A DNA stretch of 64,000 bases from Agarophyton chilense (lineage: Eukaryota; Rhodophyta; Florideophyceae; Gracilariales; Gracilariaceae), in NCBI GenBank assembly GCA_030374765.1, contig JARGXX010000034.1, positions 434,001-498,000 on the forward strand, written 5' to 3'. The stretch's first letter is position 1, and each line of letters starts with the position of its first letter. Below, in pieces: positions 34,747-45,760 of the stretch. A program made the position numbers and the translations under genes. The notes beneath the pieces are model-generated. The model searched no databases. It was not told where the DNA came from and saw only the letters and a program-made list of their open reading frames with translations.

Positions 34747-35409
34747 CTAGGCACGTTCAAGAGTAACTCTGGTATGAAGGCTACCGCGGATTACCTTCAC
34801 TTCAGCCACGTTATCATCAGAACAACCGCTGCCAACACCTGGTTGAATGCGAGTGGACAAGGTGGCGCCTCCTGCAACGCCCCCATCTGACTTTCTTCGG
34901 AGAGAGACCTTCATTTGAGCCGAGCCTTGGTTTTCGGACCTAAACCATTGAGCATTGGATGTGATGGAGGTGGTAGCATCCCACAACCCATCTTGGCGTG
35001 CCTGCTCTACATCGATCACGACGACTTCAGATCCGCCGTTGCTAGTATTATCGCCACCGAACTCGACGTAAGAGGCAGGGTTGTTGCAAAACGCTCCAAC
35101 GTTGGCTTCCAAGAACCTCGTGCTGGTATCCAGATCACGCTGTTGTGGGGACCAGGTGTATTCGACGACCATTTCGAGGAGAGGAAGCTGAATGTTGGGG
35201 ATCAAGAAAGTGTTCTCGGGAAGGGAGCACGAGAAACCGTTGTCGCATTCCTTCACTTCGCAGAGAGTGCGGGCAGCGGGCTGGTTGCATTCTCCGAGAG
35301 ACAGAGTGCGATCGGCGTTACAGCGATTTGGGCAAATGTGGTTGCTCACGTGCTGTGCGAAGGCCGGCACGAAAACGGCCATCAAGCAAACAGTGTAGAA
35401 GAATTTCAT
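34747..35409 (-). CDS. Secreted cysteine-rich protein, copy 1
   Basis: 220 codons, intronless. The first 18 or so residues form a signal peptide (MKFFYTVCLMAVFVPAFA), so the product is probably secreted. The mature part has eight cysteines besides the one in the signal peptide: ICPNRC, GEC, TLC, KEC, SC, FC and SGC, which would allow four disulfides. It shares with the two palindrome copies HICPNRCN/DICPNRCN, LDTSTRFL, FGGDNTSNGG and SLRRKSDG, with about 45% identity overall by eye. A TATA box lies about 106 bp upstream. It lies outside the inverted duplication and is head-to-head with the left-arm copy. Family and function not recognised; an extracellular or cell-wall role is only a guess. 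Confidence 0.85.
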   Translation of the reverse strand: MKFFYTVCLMAVFVPAFAQHVSNHICPNRCNADRTLSLGECNQPAARTLCEVKECDNGFSCSLPENTFLIPNIQLPLLEMVVEYTWSPQQRDLDTSTRFLEANVGAFCNNPASYVEFGGDNTSNGGSEVVVIDVEQARQDGLWDATTSITSNAQWFRSENQGSAQMKVSLRRKSDGGVAGGATLSTRIQPGVGSGCSDDNVAEVKVIRGSLHTRVTLERA

Positions 35410-35514
35410 TATGATGGGCAGAGATGTGAAAAGTAGGCTGAAGAGAGCACAACAATTTTCAAACGAGAGTTATAAAGAGAGGTCAAGAGACGTAAAATGT
35501 TCTGCTTTTCTTTC

Positions 35515-35522
35515 CTTATATA
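35515..35522 (-). promoter_or_regulatory. TATA box of secreted-protein gene copy 1
   Basis: Minus strand TATATAAG, about 106 bp upstream of the ATG at 35409. The same octamer lies about 95 bp upstream of the other two family members. Confidence 0.65.
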
Positions 35523-36029
35523 GGTTCCGCACCAACTCATTGGCATGCTATCGATGATGCGGCCTCGCAGCGAGAATGTTGTTCGAGAAGGATGAGAATC
35601 TATGAAAGTTGGACGTCAGTCATTCCCACTGTGCGACATACAATGAAGACAGCAAGTATATACAGCGTCTCACTCATCCACAGAAAGAGTCTGGGGTATT
35701 TCTGCTTCATGTCGATATGTCAGTCGACGGTCTTTGGAATGGAATGACGCCCATGGCAGACAATGCGTCGTGATAATTTTATAACCAATAAGCTCAAATC
35801 ATACATGTTCCGTGATGATTCACCAGCATGACTGAGAGATTAAAACTCTCCAAAAAAGGTTGAGAGGGCATGAATTAAACAAAAATTGTTAACCCTCATA
35901 CCATGCTGAAGACACCGGCCGGGGTGTAAAGGGCTTGTCTCAGGCGGTGTCCAACGCCAGGTAGACGAAGTGCAATGAAAAGATCTTGAGCGGGTGTGTT
36001 TTCCTGGTAGGCATCGCCACACGACAAAA
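35523..36029. other. Intergenic, nothing recognised
   Basis: Upstream DNA of the secreted-protein gene up to the start of the inverted duplication. No gene seen. Confidence 0.5.
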
Positions 36030-36030
36030 C

Positions 36031-37470
36031 GACGAACTGCTTAAAAGGTCTGCCTGTCCTTTCCCATTAAGACAGGGTAAAGCATTCTAGGAGAAGCCTT
36101 GCAGTCCTATCCTCCCTTTCATCATCAGGGCGGCCGTAAAGTTTTACACCAATAGTAAGACGCGCTTATTGTCACAGAGGCCGCTACACACGTAGGGTTT
36201 GGGCTCCGGGTACTTCTCCTTGAGATGAAGCCTTCCTATCATCATACACTTACTGGCACTACCCTCACGACAACAAGAAACAACTGAGCCGGTTCTTGTA
36301 TCAACAGTCGGGGAAAACAGTGTAATAGGTAGCGCATTAAATAAATTATTTGTAGGTGAAAGGGCAACCCCGCCGCGCTACTGATAATAGTCGACACCGC
36401 TGGACATCTACCGATGCCGCATTTGTAAAGAGTGTATCCGCGCCTCGAACTCAAGTCACTCGTCGGGTCTTTTCTGCCCCGACTCTTCCCCGCTAAAGGC
36501 CATCGCCTGTTCTTGATGCTGGAAGATCTGGTGCTACATCATAAAGCGCCGAGCAGAAGCTCTCTGTAGTCCTGCCGGTGCCAGCAGAGCACAAAGATCT
36601 GCTTGGTGAAACCGTAAAAATAGTAACCAGTACACAAGAGGAGGTGCTCGGAAAGTACTGCTGGGACGTAAACGAGCTGCTGATTGCCCGGCATACACAA
36701 AGACATCCGTACTGGTGAAAACGTTGCCCACCAGGATATCTGGCGAGGACTGCGTTGGATGTTGCTGATACTGGCTTGTGCGTGAAAAATGTTTCGAGTG
36801 CTTTTCAATAGATACGACGAGCATTAGTGTTGTTCCATAGTGGGGATCCTTCGTTGTACTACCGACAATGCCCAAAGTGTGTGGCGCACACTTCATATCT
36901 CCAACAGCTTGCTCTGGTTACATGAAAGACAATCTATGTACATTGCAACGCACAAGGTGATGTGGACAGTGGTCGATATTTGTCTTGAGTGCAAAACAGG
37001 TGGTTTGCTCTGCTTTTATAACGCAGTGTTCTATTAAAAGTCCGAGCTGCGAAGTACAGTAGGAATACAACGTTACAATGTCAAAAAGATACGGGCTTGA
37101 GACATCAAAGAGCACACGTCCCACAAAAGTTTTGTTTTAACTTTTCAGTTATCCCAAAGATAGGCCAATGAAGAAATAAATATGAATGTCCGGAACGATC
37201 GTTCGTCAGTACGGGTAGTAAGGGTGCCGGGTTGACCAGAGATCAGGTAGAGTTCAAATTGACCCAACAAAACCCAACCAAGCATCGTCACTGTTATGAA
37301 AGATTTAAATGCGTTCCTACATACCCGCTTCACATTGCTGCCCCCTTGGCTCTCCAACGCAACCACATTTGTTGTCGTGCTCCGGAATGCTTCGCTTCCT
37401 CCAACTCTGTTTTTAGTATCATGGATCTGAGAAACAGTATCCTTCATGTGGGACCCATTACCCGAACAGA
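36031..37470. other. Arm segment without recognised gene
   Basis: The longest frame, a 120-codon minus-strand frame at 36534-36896 (mirror 48469-48831), has no recognisable feature. The same applies to the mirror segment 47895-49334. Confidence 0.5.
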
Positions 37471-37475
37471 AACGG

Positions 37476-37483
37476 TATATAAG
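37476..37483 (+). promoter_or_regulatory. TATA box of secreted-protein gene copy 2
   Basis: TATATAAG about 95-100 bp upstream of the ATG at 37578. Mirror copy at 47880-47887 on the minus strand. Confidence 0.65.
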
Positions 37484-37577
37484 AGCCCCGTCACAGTGAA
37501 ATACAGCTTCTCATGTTATCCCATCACCCAAGTCGCCAAATCGTTCCCCAAAACACCCAGTTCTTCGAGCACTCACA

Positions 37578-38246
37578 ATGAAATCTTTCTTCGCTTCCAC
37601 CGTTCTCTTGTCTTTGGCCGCTTGGGCCATGGCGCAAAACACTGTTGACATATGCCCCAATCGATGCAACCCCAACCGTGCCACATCCGTGCGTGAATGC
37701 AACAACCCAGTCACTCGCGCCGTCTGCGCCGTCTCCTCATGCTCAGTCCCCCAGAATGGATTTGCCTGTGAGCTGCCCGAAGATTCGTTCATGATCCCCA
37801 ACGTTCATCTGCCGCTGGTTGAACTCGTCTTGGAGTACTCATGGAGTGAGAGCCAGTCCGATCTGGATACGAGCACCCGGTTCCTGACTGGAAATGTTGG
37901 ATTTTCTTGTAGCCCGGATACTGCCTATCTTGACTTCGGTGGAGATGACACAAGCTATGGAGGTAAGGAAACTGTCGTCGTGGACATTGCCGGTGCTCTT
38001 GCCGATGGTAAGTGGTCTGGATCCACTGCTGTCGCTGCTCTCGCCGGATGGCATGGAAGTGAAGACGAAGGAAATGTGACTCTCAAGGCCTCTTTGAGAA
38101 GGAAGTCTGATGGCGCAGCTGTCCCTGGCGCCCTATTGTCCTCAACCGTCAGCCCTGCGACCCAATCTGGCTGCGCTGCGACAGAAGTTGGAACTGTTGA
38201 GATTGTCAGCGCTCAGCACCACACCAGATTCACTCTTCAAGCTTAA
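37578..38246 (+). CDS. Secreted cysteine-rich protein, copy 2 (left arm)
   Basis: 222 codons, intronless, with a signal peptide ending near AMAQ (residues 1-20). Eight cysteines in the mature part: ICPNRC, REC, AVC, SSC, FAC, FSC and SGC. Conserved blocks with copy 1 are LDTSTRFL, LDFGGDDTSYGG and SLRRKSDG. The central part is rich in small and acidic residues; there is no membrane anchor or obvious GPI signal. The start is supported by the TATA box and by the signal peptide. Protein identical to the right-arm copy. It faces the kinase gene 1.36 kb downstream. Function unknown. Confidence 0.88.
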   Translation: MKSFFASTVLLSLAAWAMAQNTVDICPNRCNPNRATSVRECNNPVTRAVCAVSSCSVPQNGFACELPEDSFMIPNVHLPLVELVLEYSWSESQSDLDTSTRFLTGNVGFSCSPDTAYLDFGGDDTSYGGKETVVVDIAGALADGKWSGSTAVAALAGWHGSEDEGNVTLKASLRRKSDGAAVPGALLSSTVSPATQSGCAATEVGTVEIVSAQHHTRFTLQA

Positions 38247-39602
38247 ATTTGTGCCTGATGGGAAAACGGGGCAGAAAGGAAATGCAAATGCCTGTCTGAA
38301 AAATGTTAGTCCCTACGAGATCAACTTTTGCGTACCATCCTTTAAATATCTAGATGACTTTCCATATTTATGAACATGATTTATGTTGCACTACGATAAA
38401 AGAGAGGCTTTGCGCCATAAAGCATACGTGTATGCGCACAAATGCACAGATGAGCGGATCGGAGGGGAGGAAGATTTCGAAAGAGAGGAACAGAATCCGG
38501 GTGGTCGACGCCTGCCCGCCCGAGTCGGGAGGTAAGCTGGTTATCCTTTTACTTTGGTAGTAGTCTGTAGGCTAGACGTTTATAGAAACCGCAGGAGCTG
38601 TTATGCCACACCGAACTACTGTACTCCAGACGGTGGTTCGGTTTAAACTGTCATCTGGTTTTGTGTTCTAACAGTTGTCTCTGTTGCTCGCAAACGCTAC
38701 GGCGCACGAGAGCCTACGCGTGCTGTTGAGAAAGGCGCAAAGAACAGGCACGAAAATTCCTTGGCAGGCTGCTTCCCAAGCTGCATCTCTCTTTTCCAGG
38801 GCTTCTCAGAAGAGCGGGGCTTTTATTGTGTAGCTCCCGCAGTTCGGGGAGCGTTGAATTCAACAGCGTGGGTTGGGTTCCACAAGACTGCGTTTGGTCA
38901 ACATATTATTTGAAAACCTAGATTGCTACCTAAAACTTCGTGGGTGGCACAGTTGCGCTCCATACGTCGTCTAGAATTGCTGGCATAAGTAAAAATATCT
39001 ACGTTGCGCACTCTTATGGTCTTTAACGAGTAGTCGAACAGCTAGACGAGCTACGTTACACTAATTACGTTACACTTCGCTTCTGTGCAGCCCGTGCAAA
39101 CAACACTTCTTCGGATTTGGTTCGTTAAGATGTTCAACACTTTGGCAAACGCAGTGAGTTCATAATGCTCTACCGATGCAAAAAGTTGTTTTGTAGGACC
39201 AAGCGAATCGTGACGCAGAGTCAGATACGTCTACGTTCTATTGAATCCAGGGGATGACGTGAAAAGTTTGGGAAGTTTTGCAACGAGTGAGAGGTCGACT
39301 AGTTCATTCAAAGCTAAATATCATCTCTGTTACAGCACCAAGTATACAGCTGAATGGAAAGCAACGCGCAACGATCTTGGATTTATCGGAGCGAGAGTGA
39401 CGAGAGACCTTTCACTAAGATTTACGCTAAAAAAGAATTGTTTTAATACAAGGATTTTTCAGATTGTAAGCTACGTAACAGCTTTACAAACGGCTTTGAC
39501 GACTACTAAGTTAGACTAGAAACTAGACTACATTAAAAATCCCGACTCGCCTTGCCCTCCGTATCGGGCGGAAAGCGACCACCCGAACGGTCTTAAACTC
39601 TC
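38247..39602. other. Region between secreted-protein and kinase genes (left arm)
   Basis: A 92-codon plus-strand frame at 39241-39519 (mirror 45844-46122, minus) is identical in both arms but has no recognisable domain and is weakly supported. Otherwise probably the 3' untranslated regions of two convergent genes. The mirror segment is 45761-47116. Confidence 0.45.
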
Positions 39603-40457
39603 TTACACAAAAACTTTCTCACTGGGGTCTGTCCGGGCTATTGCTTGTTGCAGCCGCAGGCTCATTCTTTCGTAATCTGGAGGTGATTGCCCGAGGGACT
39701 CGTGAAATAAGGCCTGAATTTCGGAGGGTATCGGTGCCCCTATTGCATTTCGAGCATCTACAGCCTTCTGAAAGTTATTCAACACTGTTCGATACTGTTT
39801 TTTGCTTAATCCATTCCAATTATACTCACCAATCTGATCAGTTGGCACAAGGCCTTCCTCGCTATTTCGATAGAGCCGAACCATCAATTGAAACCAGTCC
39901 CCCACGTCATTGGATGGATCAAATGCACGCTTTGAAGACTGTCCAAAGTCAATGAGAAAAAAATTATCCTTTTGCTCCCCGAGACCTCTGACAATATTAG
40001 ATTCTTTGATGTCTCCGTGGCTAACGTTCAGACCGTGAAGGGCTCTCATGATATTAAATATCTGTTTGATGACAACCAGAATTTCTTTGTTGAAAAAGGG
40101 AGAGTCTGACTTTTCGTGAAGATCATCTAAAGATTCTCCAAATTTTGTCATAATCAAAAACGGAATACCTTCATGTATTCCACTTTCAATCACTTCTGGC
40201 ACGGAAAGAGTTGGAGCTCTACTTTTCAAGTCTAATAAAATTTTTCGTTCGTTGTCCAAGTCATCCTTGGCATCTTCCTGCGCATCATATTCATCGTCCG
40301 AATCTACTTCTAAATTACAAGCCACACCAAATTTTACAACGGCCTCTTCTTCGTTATTCGTGCTATCAGTTACCAAGTAGACAGCTCCAGCCCCTCCAGA
40401 ACCTATAAGAGTTCCAACAGTCCATCTGTTGTTTAAGACATTCCCAGTGAGATTCAT
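39603..40457 (-). CDS. VRK/CK1-like protein kinase (left arm)
   Basis: 284 codons, intronless, a compact kinase domain with little else. Glycine loop GSGGAGAVY near residues 19-27, the ATP-binding Lys in AVVKFG near 42, the catalytic loop HGDIKESNIV near 146-155, and the Mg-binding DFG (LIDFGQS) near 170. HGDIKESN is the form seen in the VRK/casein-kinase-1 group, where Ser/Thr specificity is usual. All key residues are kept, so it is probably active. An acidic insertion (DSDDEYDAQEDAKDD) lies between the N-lobe Lys and the next helix. The APE motif is not obvious. A TATA-like tatatata at 40522-40530 lies about 65 bp upstream. Identical protein in the right arm. Confidence 0.85.
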   Translation of the reverse strand: MNLTGNVLNNRWTVGTLIGSGGAGAVYLVTDSTNNEEEAVVKFGVACNLEVDSDDEYDAQEDAKDDLDNERKILLDLKSRAPTLSVPEVIESGIHEGIPFLIMTKFGESLDDLHEKSDSPFFNKEILVVIKQIFNIMRALHGLNVSHGDIKESNIVRGLGEQKDNFFLIDFGQSSKRAFDPSNDVGDWFQLMVRLYRNSEEGLVPTDQIGEYNWNGLSKKQYRTVLNNFQKAVDARNAIGAPIPSEIQALFHESLGQSPPDYERMSLRLQQAIARTDPSEKVFV

Positions 40458-40530
40458 TATGGTTCTGAGCTATGTTCTAGCGCATGGTCTTTCTAGCACG
40501 CAACGGAGCTAAAGTGCATTTGATATATAA

Positions 40531-41871
40531 TACCGCATTTCGTGAACACAGAACAAGAAATATGTCTTCTTTTAAAGCACTTGAGTCCGGCTTGGAAAAA
40601 AACTGCTGGAGAGAAATTGTAACAGGCAATGCTCATAGAAATGAATTATTTTAGAGATTGCAGTGTCTCCTATTATGATTTGAAAGAATATATATATGGT
40701 AGATGTTCAGAATGAAAGTCACATCAGCACAAGCTTTTAGAACCCATTCTATGTCATCGGTTTATCTCAAATATATTTGATTTCAATGCAGTTTTTCATT
40801 TCTATAAAGCCTAAAAGTTGACTTGAATAAATTATTCGCTCGCTTGGGAAAGCTACATCATAATGCTTGAATGGTAAGTTTCAGTCACACTGTTCCAGAA
40901 CGTTGACGTTTAGAGTCTCGTATTAAAGCACTTTTGTATCTGGTACGGCTAGAATGTTCAATTAATAGTGTAGTAAAAATGAAGGATATAAAGGGTGCTG
41001 GAGAGTGGACTCGAAGGTCCAAACAACTGACAAATCCTACGAAGAAGAACAGTGATTTACCTACAGCTGCTCGCACCACGGTACCTCAGATTGCACCGTC
41101 TCAGGTATTTTCATGACTGCGGTGGCTGGTATCTACAGCTCATAGCATCCCAGAAAGAAATGTTCAATTCACCAATGGCACGAGTTTGAATTTTCTTTGA
41201 AAGTGATCACGGAATCAGGCAATTGCATGAATGGCTTTTCAAGGGGCGAAGAAGATGTTTTCTCTTGCTGTGCGCATGATGACGTTTTGGGAAAGCAGTA
41301 CGGCCGACACAAAGATCTCAGTGTCACGATGACATTGACTGAGCATATGCACTAACATTGAATCAGGCACACGTATACAAATCCACGAGAAGACAGGATT
41401 GCAACCGAAACAGCACAGTGTCGGTTTAATTAGATCTATCGGTCCGATCTATGAATTCTCCGTCACACTCTGAATTCAAGAGACGTTGTACCCTGTCTAA
41501 ACCTAATAATCCATCCTCTTGAACACGATGCTGTGTTGGAAGTTACATCGCCTTCCGTGTGCCGTATTATCCCTGGTTTACACGTATCGTACCTCTCATC
41601 ATGCTTTTCTGATCGTTCCCCTTTACACACTTTCTTTAAGGTACAGTGGCTTGCAAGGCAACATTTGCTTTCTGCGGTGTGATCTGAGTATATCCACCTG
41701 CTTTCGAGTACAATATAGTCTTTAGTAAAATACCACTTAAACTGGTCTCCCGACTTAGAAAGAAGTACATTTGTGTAGAACAATTCGTCAACGGTACAAG
41801 AACTTTCGTGTTCAAGACATTAAATATCGTCTGCGAACGACAAAAGCTAAAATAGAGATTAATTGCAGGCA
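40531..41871. other. Inner part of left arm, no gene recognised
   Basis: Minus-strand frames of 64 (40885-41079), 106 (41463-41783) and 104 codons (41636-41950) have no known domain; a small, unknown protein cannot be excluded. It contains the PBS-like 18-mer at 41743-41760. The mirror segment is 43492-44830. Confidence 0.45.
41743..41760 (+). other. PBS-like 18-mer in left arm
   Basis: TGGTCTCCCGACTTAGAA, identical to the PBS of chromoviruses B and C, here without any recognisable LTR or gag. Mirror copy at 43603-43620. Confidence 0.7.
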
Positions 41872-43491
41872 CCTGCACGCCTTCGAGCACCAGCATTCCA
41901 ACTAATCTTGCTTTTTGCGAGACTTTTCGAAAAAGATGACAGATTCCCATTAAACTAAAGAGATGTTCGATGGATATCCAAGAGTTCTTGGATCTGCTTG
42001 AGTTTGACCCGTTAAGCTTGAGATTTGGGGGGTCTATAAGATGCGCGAAATATGTTCATTGGATCTACATCAGATAGACGTAGACGATATATAAAAGCTA
42101 CGATGTAGGTGTTCGCTCAATGCACACTAGACGTGCACTAATACGTTCCACAGATGTCTCGTACTATAAGAATTTTAAGAATTTTAAAAGTTAGAAAGAT
42201 GTTTTCAAGATGTACGGTAGTCAAGTGTAACAACTTTTTGAGGGGATGCTTGGCATTTGGTTCTTTTTCAAAAGGTTTGGTCTTGCAGACGACAAATGAG
42301 TAGTGCTGCGCCCACTGAGGTGGATTGGACACGTGGGACAGCAGAGTTAGTGGAAGTTGGCACTGTATTAAAACTAACATTAATGAATTACATTAATTAT
42401 ATGTAGCGAGCGATAGTGCTTAGCGCACCAGCGACATCGCCGTCGCGCCCAGTGAGGCTCGGGCGACGAGGATTTAGGCTCTAGACATTATCGCCGACAA
42501 AGACTATTCTACTCGTTTTTCGAGCAATAATGCGCTGCCTACGAGTAGTCAATCTACCTTGCACATCCGAAGCGACCCAATACTTAGTGTTCTACCAGAT
42601 ATTGTAGTTTTGCCTTTTATACATATATGTTTATCGTTTGCTTGTGCTTCAGATGGTGCCAGGAATATAGCAAAGAACGCAATAGGACCTTTAATGCATA
42701 GTTTGGATCACAGAAGCCTCTTCAGGCGTCGCAGCACTGCTAAGCGTTGACTCTGAAGAGGCGGGGGCCAAGAATATCAGTATCTCAGCTGGTCTGACGG
42801 TGCAAGAAAGCACGTCCAGTTGGCAAGCAGCACCCCAAGAGAGTGGTTGTTAGGGTTTTCGAAAGATCAAGTCCGACGATCGGTGTCGTGATCGCGCACA
42901 GACCTGGTTGAAAAGCTTCCGGAGCCGCCTAGAAAAAGGTCGGGTGATTGACGTGGCAAAGGAGTTTTTCATGCGCCTGGACTCGTTTGAACATATTCAA
43001 AAGAAACAACATCAGTTTCGGTTGGATACACATCAAAACGACTCGAGTGTCAGTTACACAGGCGATAGAGACCTTTTTAGCCACCCGAATAGAACAATGC
43101 CAAGCGCTGTGAGCCTGATGTCGGTGCAGCCATTGTTTCGAATGATTCACTTTCGTGTTGATGAAGCCTGTGGCGATGCGTAGACGTTTGGCGTTTTGAC
43201 GTCATCAAGTGGTGTTGCCAGATAAATATTATTCTTCTTTCCTTGAAAGAGTCATGTTTTATATATTTACCTCTTTTTGTCTACTCTCGTAGAATTCTTT
43301 TTCTGTTTTTACTTTCAGGGTGGTCTGCTGTTTTTGAAAGTACTGATTATCACATCTGCGCTCGCAAATATCTTGGACTTTTTAAATGTTTTGGGAACGC
43401 ATACAAACCTTGATGATAGCCAATATACTCTTTATTTGTAAACTACTCTTGGAAAACTGATTTTGGTCTTACATCAGACTCTATCGTATCT
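41872..43491. other. 1.62-kb spacer of the inverted duplication
   Basis: Single-copy DNA between the arms. The longest frames are 80 codons (42138-42380, minus) and 91 codons (42908-43183, plus); neither has a recognised domain. No transposon ends or retroelement parts were identified. Confidence 0.6.
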
Positions 43492-43602
43492 TGCCTGCAA
43501 TTAATCTCTATTTTAGCTTTTGTCGTTCGCAGACGATATTTAATGTCTTGAACACGAAAGTTCTTGTACCGTTGACGAATTGTTCTACACAAATGTACTT
43601 CT

Positions 43603-43620
43603 TTCTAAGTCGGGAGACCA
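43603..43620 (-). other. PBS-like 18-mer in right arm
   Basis: TTCTAAGTCGGGAGACCA on the plus strand; mirror of 41743-41760. Confidence 0.7.
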
Positions 43621-44905
43621 GTTTAAGTGGTATTTTACTAAAGACTATATTGTACTCGAAAGCAGGTGGATATACTCAGATCACACCGCAGAAAGCAAAT
43701 GTTGCCTTGCAAGCCACTGTACCTTAAAGAAAGTGTGTAAAGGGGAACGATCAGAAAAGCATGATGAGAGGTACGATACGTGTAAACCAGGGATAATACG
43801 GCACACGGAAGGCGATGTAACTTCCAACACAGCATCGTGTTCAAGAGGATGGATTATTAGGTTTAGACAGGGTACAACGTCTCTTGAATTCAGAGTGTGA
43901 CGGAGAATTCATAGATCGGACCGATAGATCTAATTAAACCGACACTGTGCTGTTTCGGTTGCAATCCTGTCTTCTCGTGGATTTGTATACGTGTGCCTGA
44001 TTCAATGTTAGTGCATATGCTCAGTCAATGTCATCGTGACACTGAGATCTTTGTGTCGGCCGTACTGCTTTCCCAAAACGTCATCATGCGCACAGCAAGA
44101 GAAAACATCTTCTTCGCCCCTTGAAAAGCCATTCATGCAATTGCCTGATTCCGTGATCACTTTCAAAGAAAATTCAAACTCGTGCCATTGGTGAATTGAA
44201 CATTTCTTTCTGGGATGCTATGAGCTGTAGATACCAGCCACCGCAGTCATGAAAATACCTGAGACGGTGCAATCTGAGGTACCGTGGTGCGAGCAGCTGT
44301 AGGTAAATCACTGTTCTCCTTCGTAGGATTTGTCAGTTGTTTGGACCTTCGAGTCCACTCTCCAGCACCCTTTATATCCTTCATTTTTACTACACTATTA
44401 ATTGAACATTCTAGCCGTACCAGATACAAAAGTGCTTTAATACGAGACTCTAAACGTCAACGTTCTGGAACAGTGTGACTGAAACTTACCATTCAAGCAT
44501 TATGATGTAGCTTTCCCAAGCGAGCGAATAATTTATTCAAGTCAACTTTTAGGCTTTATAGAAATGAAAAACTGCATTGAAATCAAATATATTTGAGATA
44601 AACCGATGACATAGAATGGGTTCTAAAAGCTTGTGCTGATGTGACTTTCATTCTGAACATCTACCATATATATATTCTTTCAAATCATAATAGGAGACAC
44701 TGCAATCTCTAAAATAATTCATTTCTATGAGCATTGCCTGTTACAATTTCTCTCCAGCAGTTTTTTTCCAAGCCGGACTCAAGTGCTTTAAAAGAAGACA
44801 TATTTCTTGTTCTGTGTTCACGAAATGCGGTATTATATATCAAATGCACTTTAGCTCCGTTGCGTGCTAGAAAGACCATGCGCTAGAACATAGCTCAGAA
44901 CCATA

Positions 44906-45760
44906 ATGAATCTCACTGGGAATGTCTTAAACAACAGATGGACTGTTGGAACTCTTATAGGTTCTGGAGGGGCTGGAGCTGTCTACTTGGTAACTGATAG
45001 CACGAATAACGAAGAAGAGGCCGTTGTAAAATTTGGTGTGGCTTGTAATTTAGAAGTAGATTCGGACGATGAATATGATGCGCAGGAAGATGCCAAGGAT
45101 GACTTGGACAACGAACGAAAAATTTTATTAGACTTGAAAAGTAGAGCTCCAACTCTTTCCGTGCCAGAAGTGATTGAAAGTGGAATACATGAAGGTATTC
45201 CGTTTTTGATTATGACAAAATTTGGAGAATCTTTAGATGATCTTCACGAAAAGTCAGACTCTCCCTTTTTCAACAAAGAAATTCTGGTTGTCATCAAACA
45301 GATATTTAATATCATGAGAGCCCTTCACGGTCTGAACGTTAGCCACGGAGACATCAAAGAATCTAATATTGTCAGAGGTCTCGGGGAGCAAAAGGATAAT
45401 TTTTTTCTCATTGACTTTGGACAGTCTTCAAAGCGTGCATTTGATCCATCCAATGACGTGGGGGACTGGTTTCAATTGATGGTTCGGCTCTATCGAAATA
45501 GCGAGGAAGGCCTTGTGCCAACTGATCAGATTGGTGAGTATAATTGGAATGGATTAAGCAAAAAACAGTATCGAACAGTGTTGAATAACTTTCAGAAGGC
45601 TGTAGATGCTCGAAATGCAATAGGGGCACCGATACCCTCCGAAATTCAGGCCTTATTTCACGAGTCCCTCGGGCAATCACCTCCAGATTACGAAAGAATG
45701 AGCCTGCGGCTGCAACAAGCAATAGCCCGGACAGACCCCAGTGAGAAAGTTTTTGTGTAA
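44906..45760 (+). CDS. VRK/CK1-like protein kinase (right arm)
   Basis: Mirror copy of the gene at 39603-40457 with an identical 284-residue product: GSGGAGAVY, AVVKFG, HGDIKESNIV and LIDFGQS are all present. The upstream region, including the TATA-like stretch at about 44833-44841, is also duplicated, so both copies are probably expressed alike. Together with the secreted-protein gene it forms a convergent pair in each arm. Confidence 0.85.
   Translation: MNLTGNVLNNRWTVGTLIGSGGAGAVYLVTDSTNNEEEAVVKFGVACNLEVDSDDEYDAQEDAKDDLDNERKILLDLKSRAPTLSVPEVIESGIHEGIPFLIMTKFGESLDDLHEKSDSPFFNKEILVVIKQIFNIMRALHGLNVSHGDIKESNIVRGLGEQKDNFFLIDFGQSSKRAFDPSNDVGDWFQLMVRLYRNSEEGLVPTDQIGEYNWNGLSKKQYRTVLNNFQKAVDARNAIGAPIPSEIQALFHESLGQSPPDYERMSLRLQQAIARTDPSEKVFV

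Larger units (their letters stand above)
36030..41871 (+). repeat. Left arm of 5.84-kb inverted duplication
   Basis: Mirror image of 43492-49335. Positions pair with a sum of 85363 over most of the arm and 85365 at the outer end, because of one 2-nt length difference near 37303. Other differences noticed are single bases at 37332 and about 41043. Each arm carries a secreted-protein gene and a kinase gene facing each other tail to tail. Confidence 0.95.

Noticed and set aside
42360-42400. Short AT-rich inverted repeat in the palindrome spacer as replication origin
   Set aside because: Only a few bases of symmetry and no initiator-binding pattern; not enough to support an origin.
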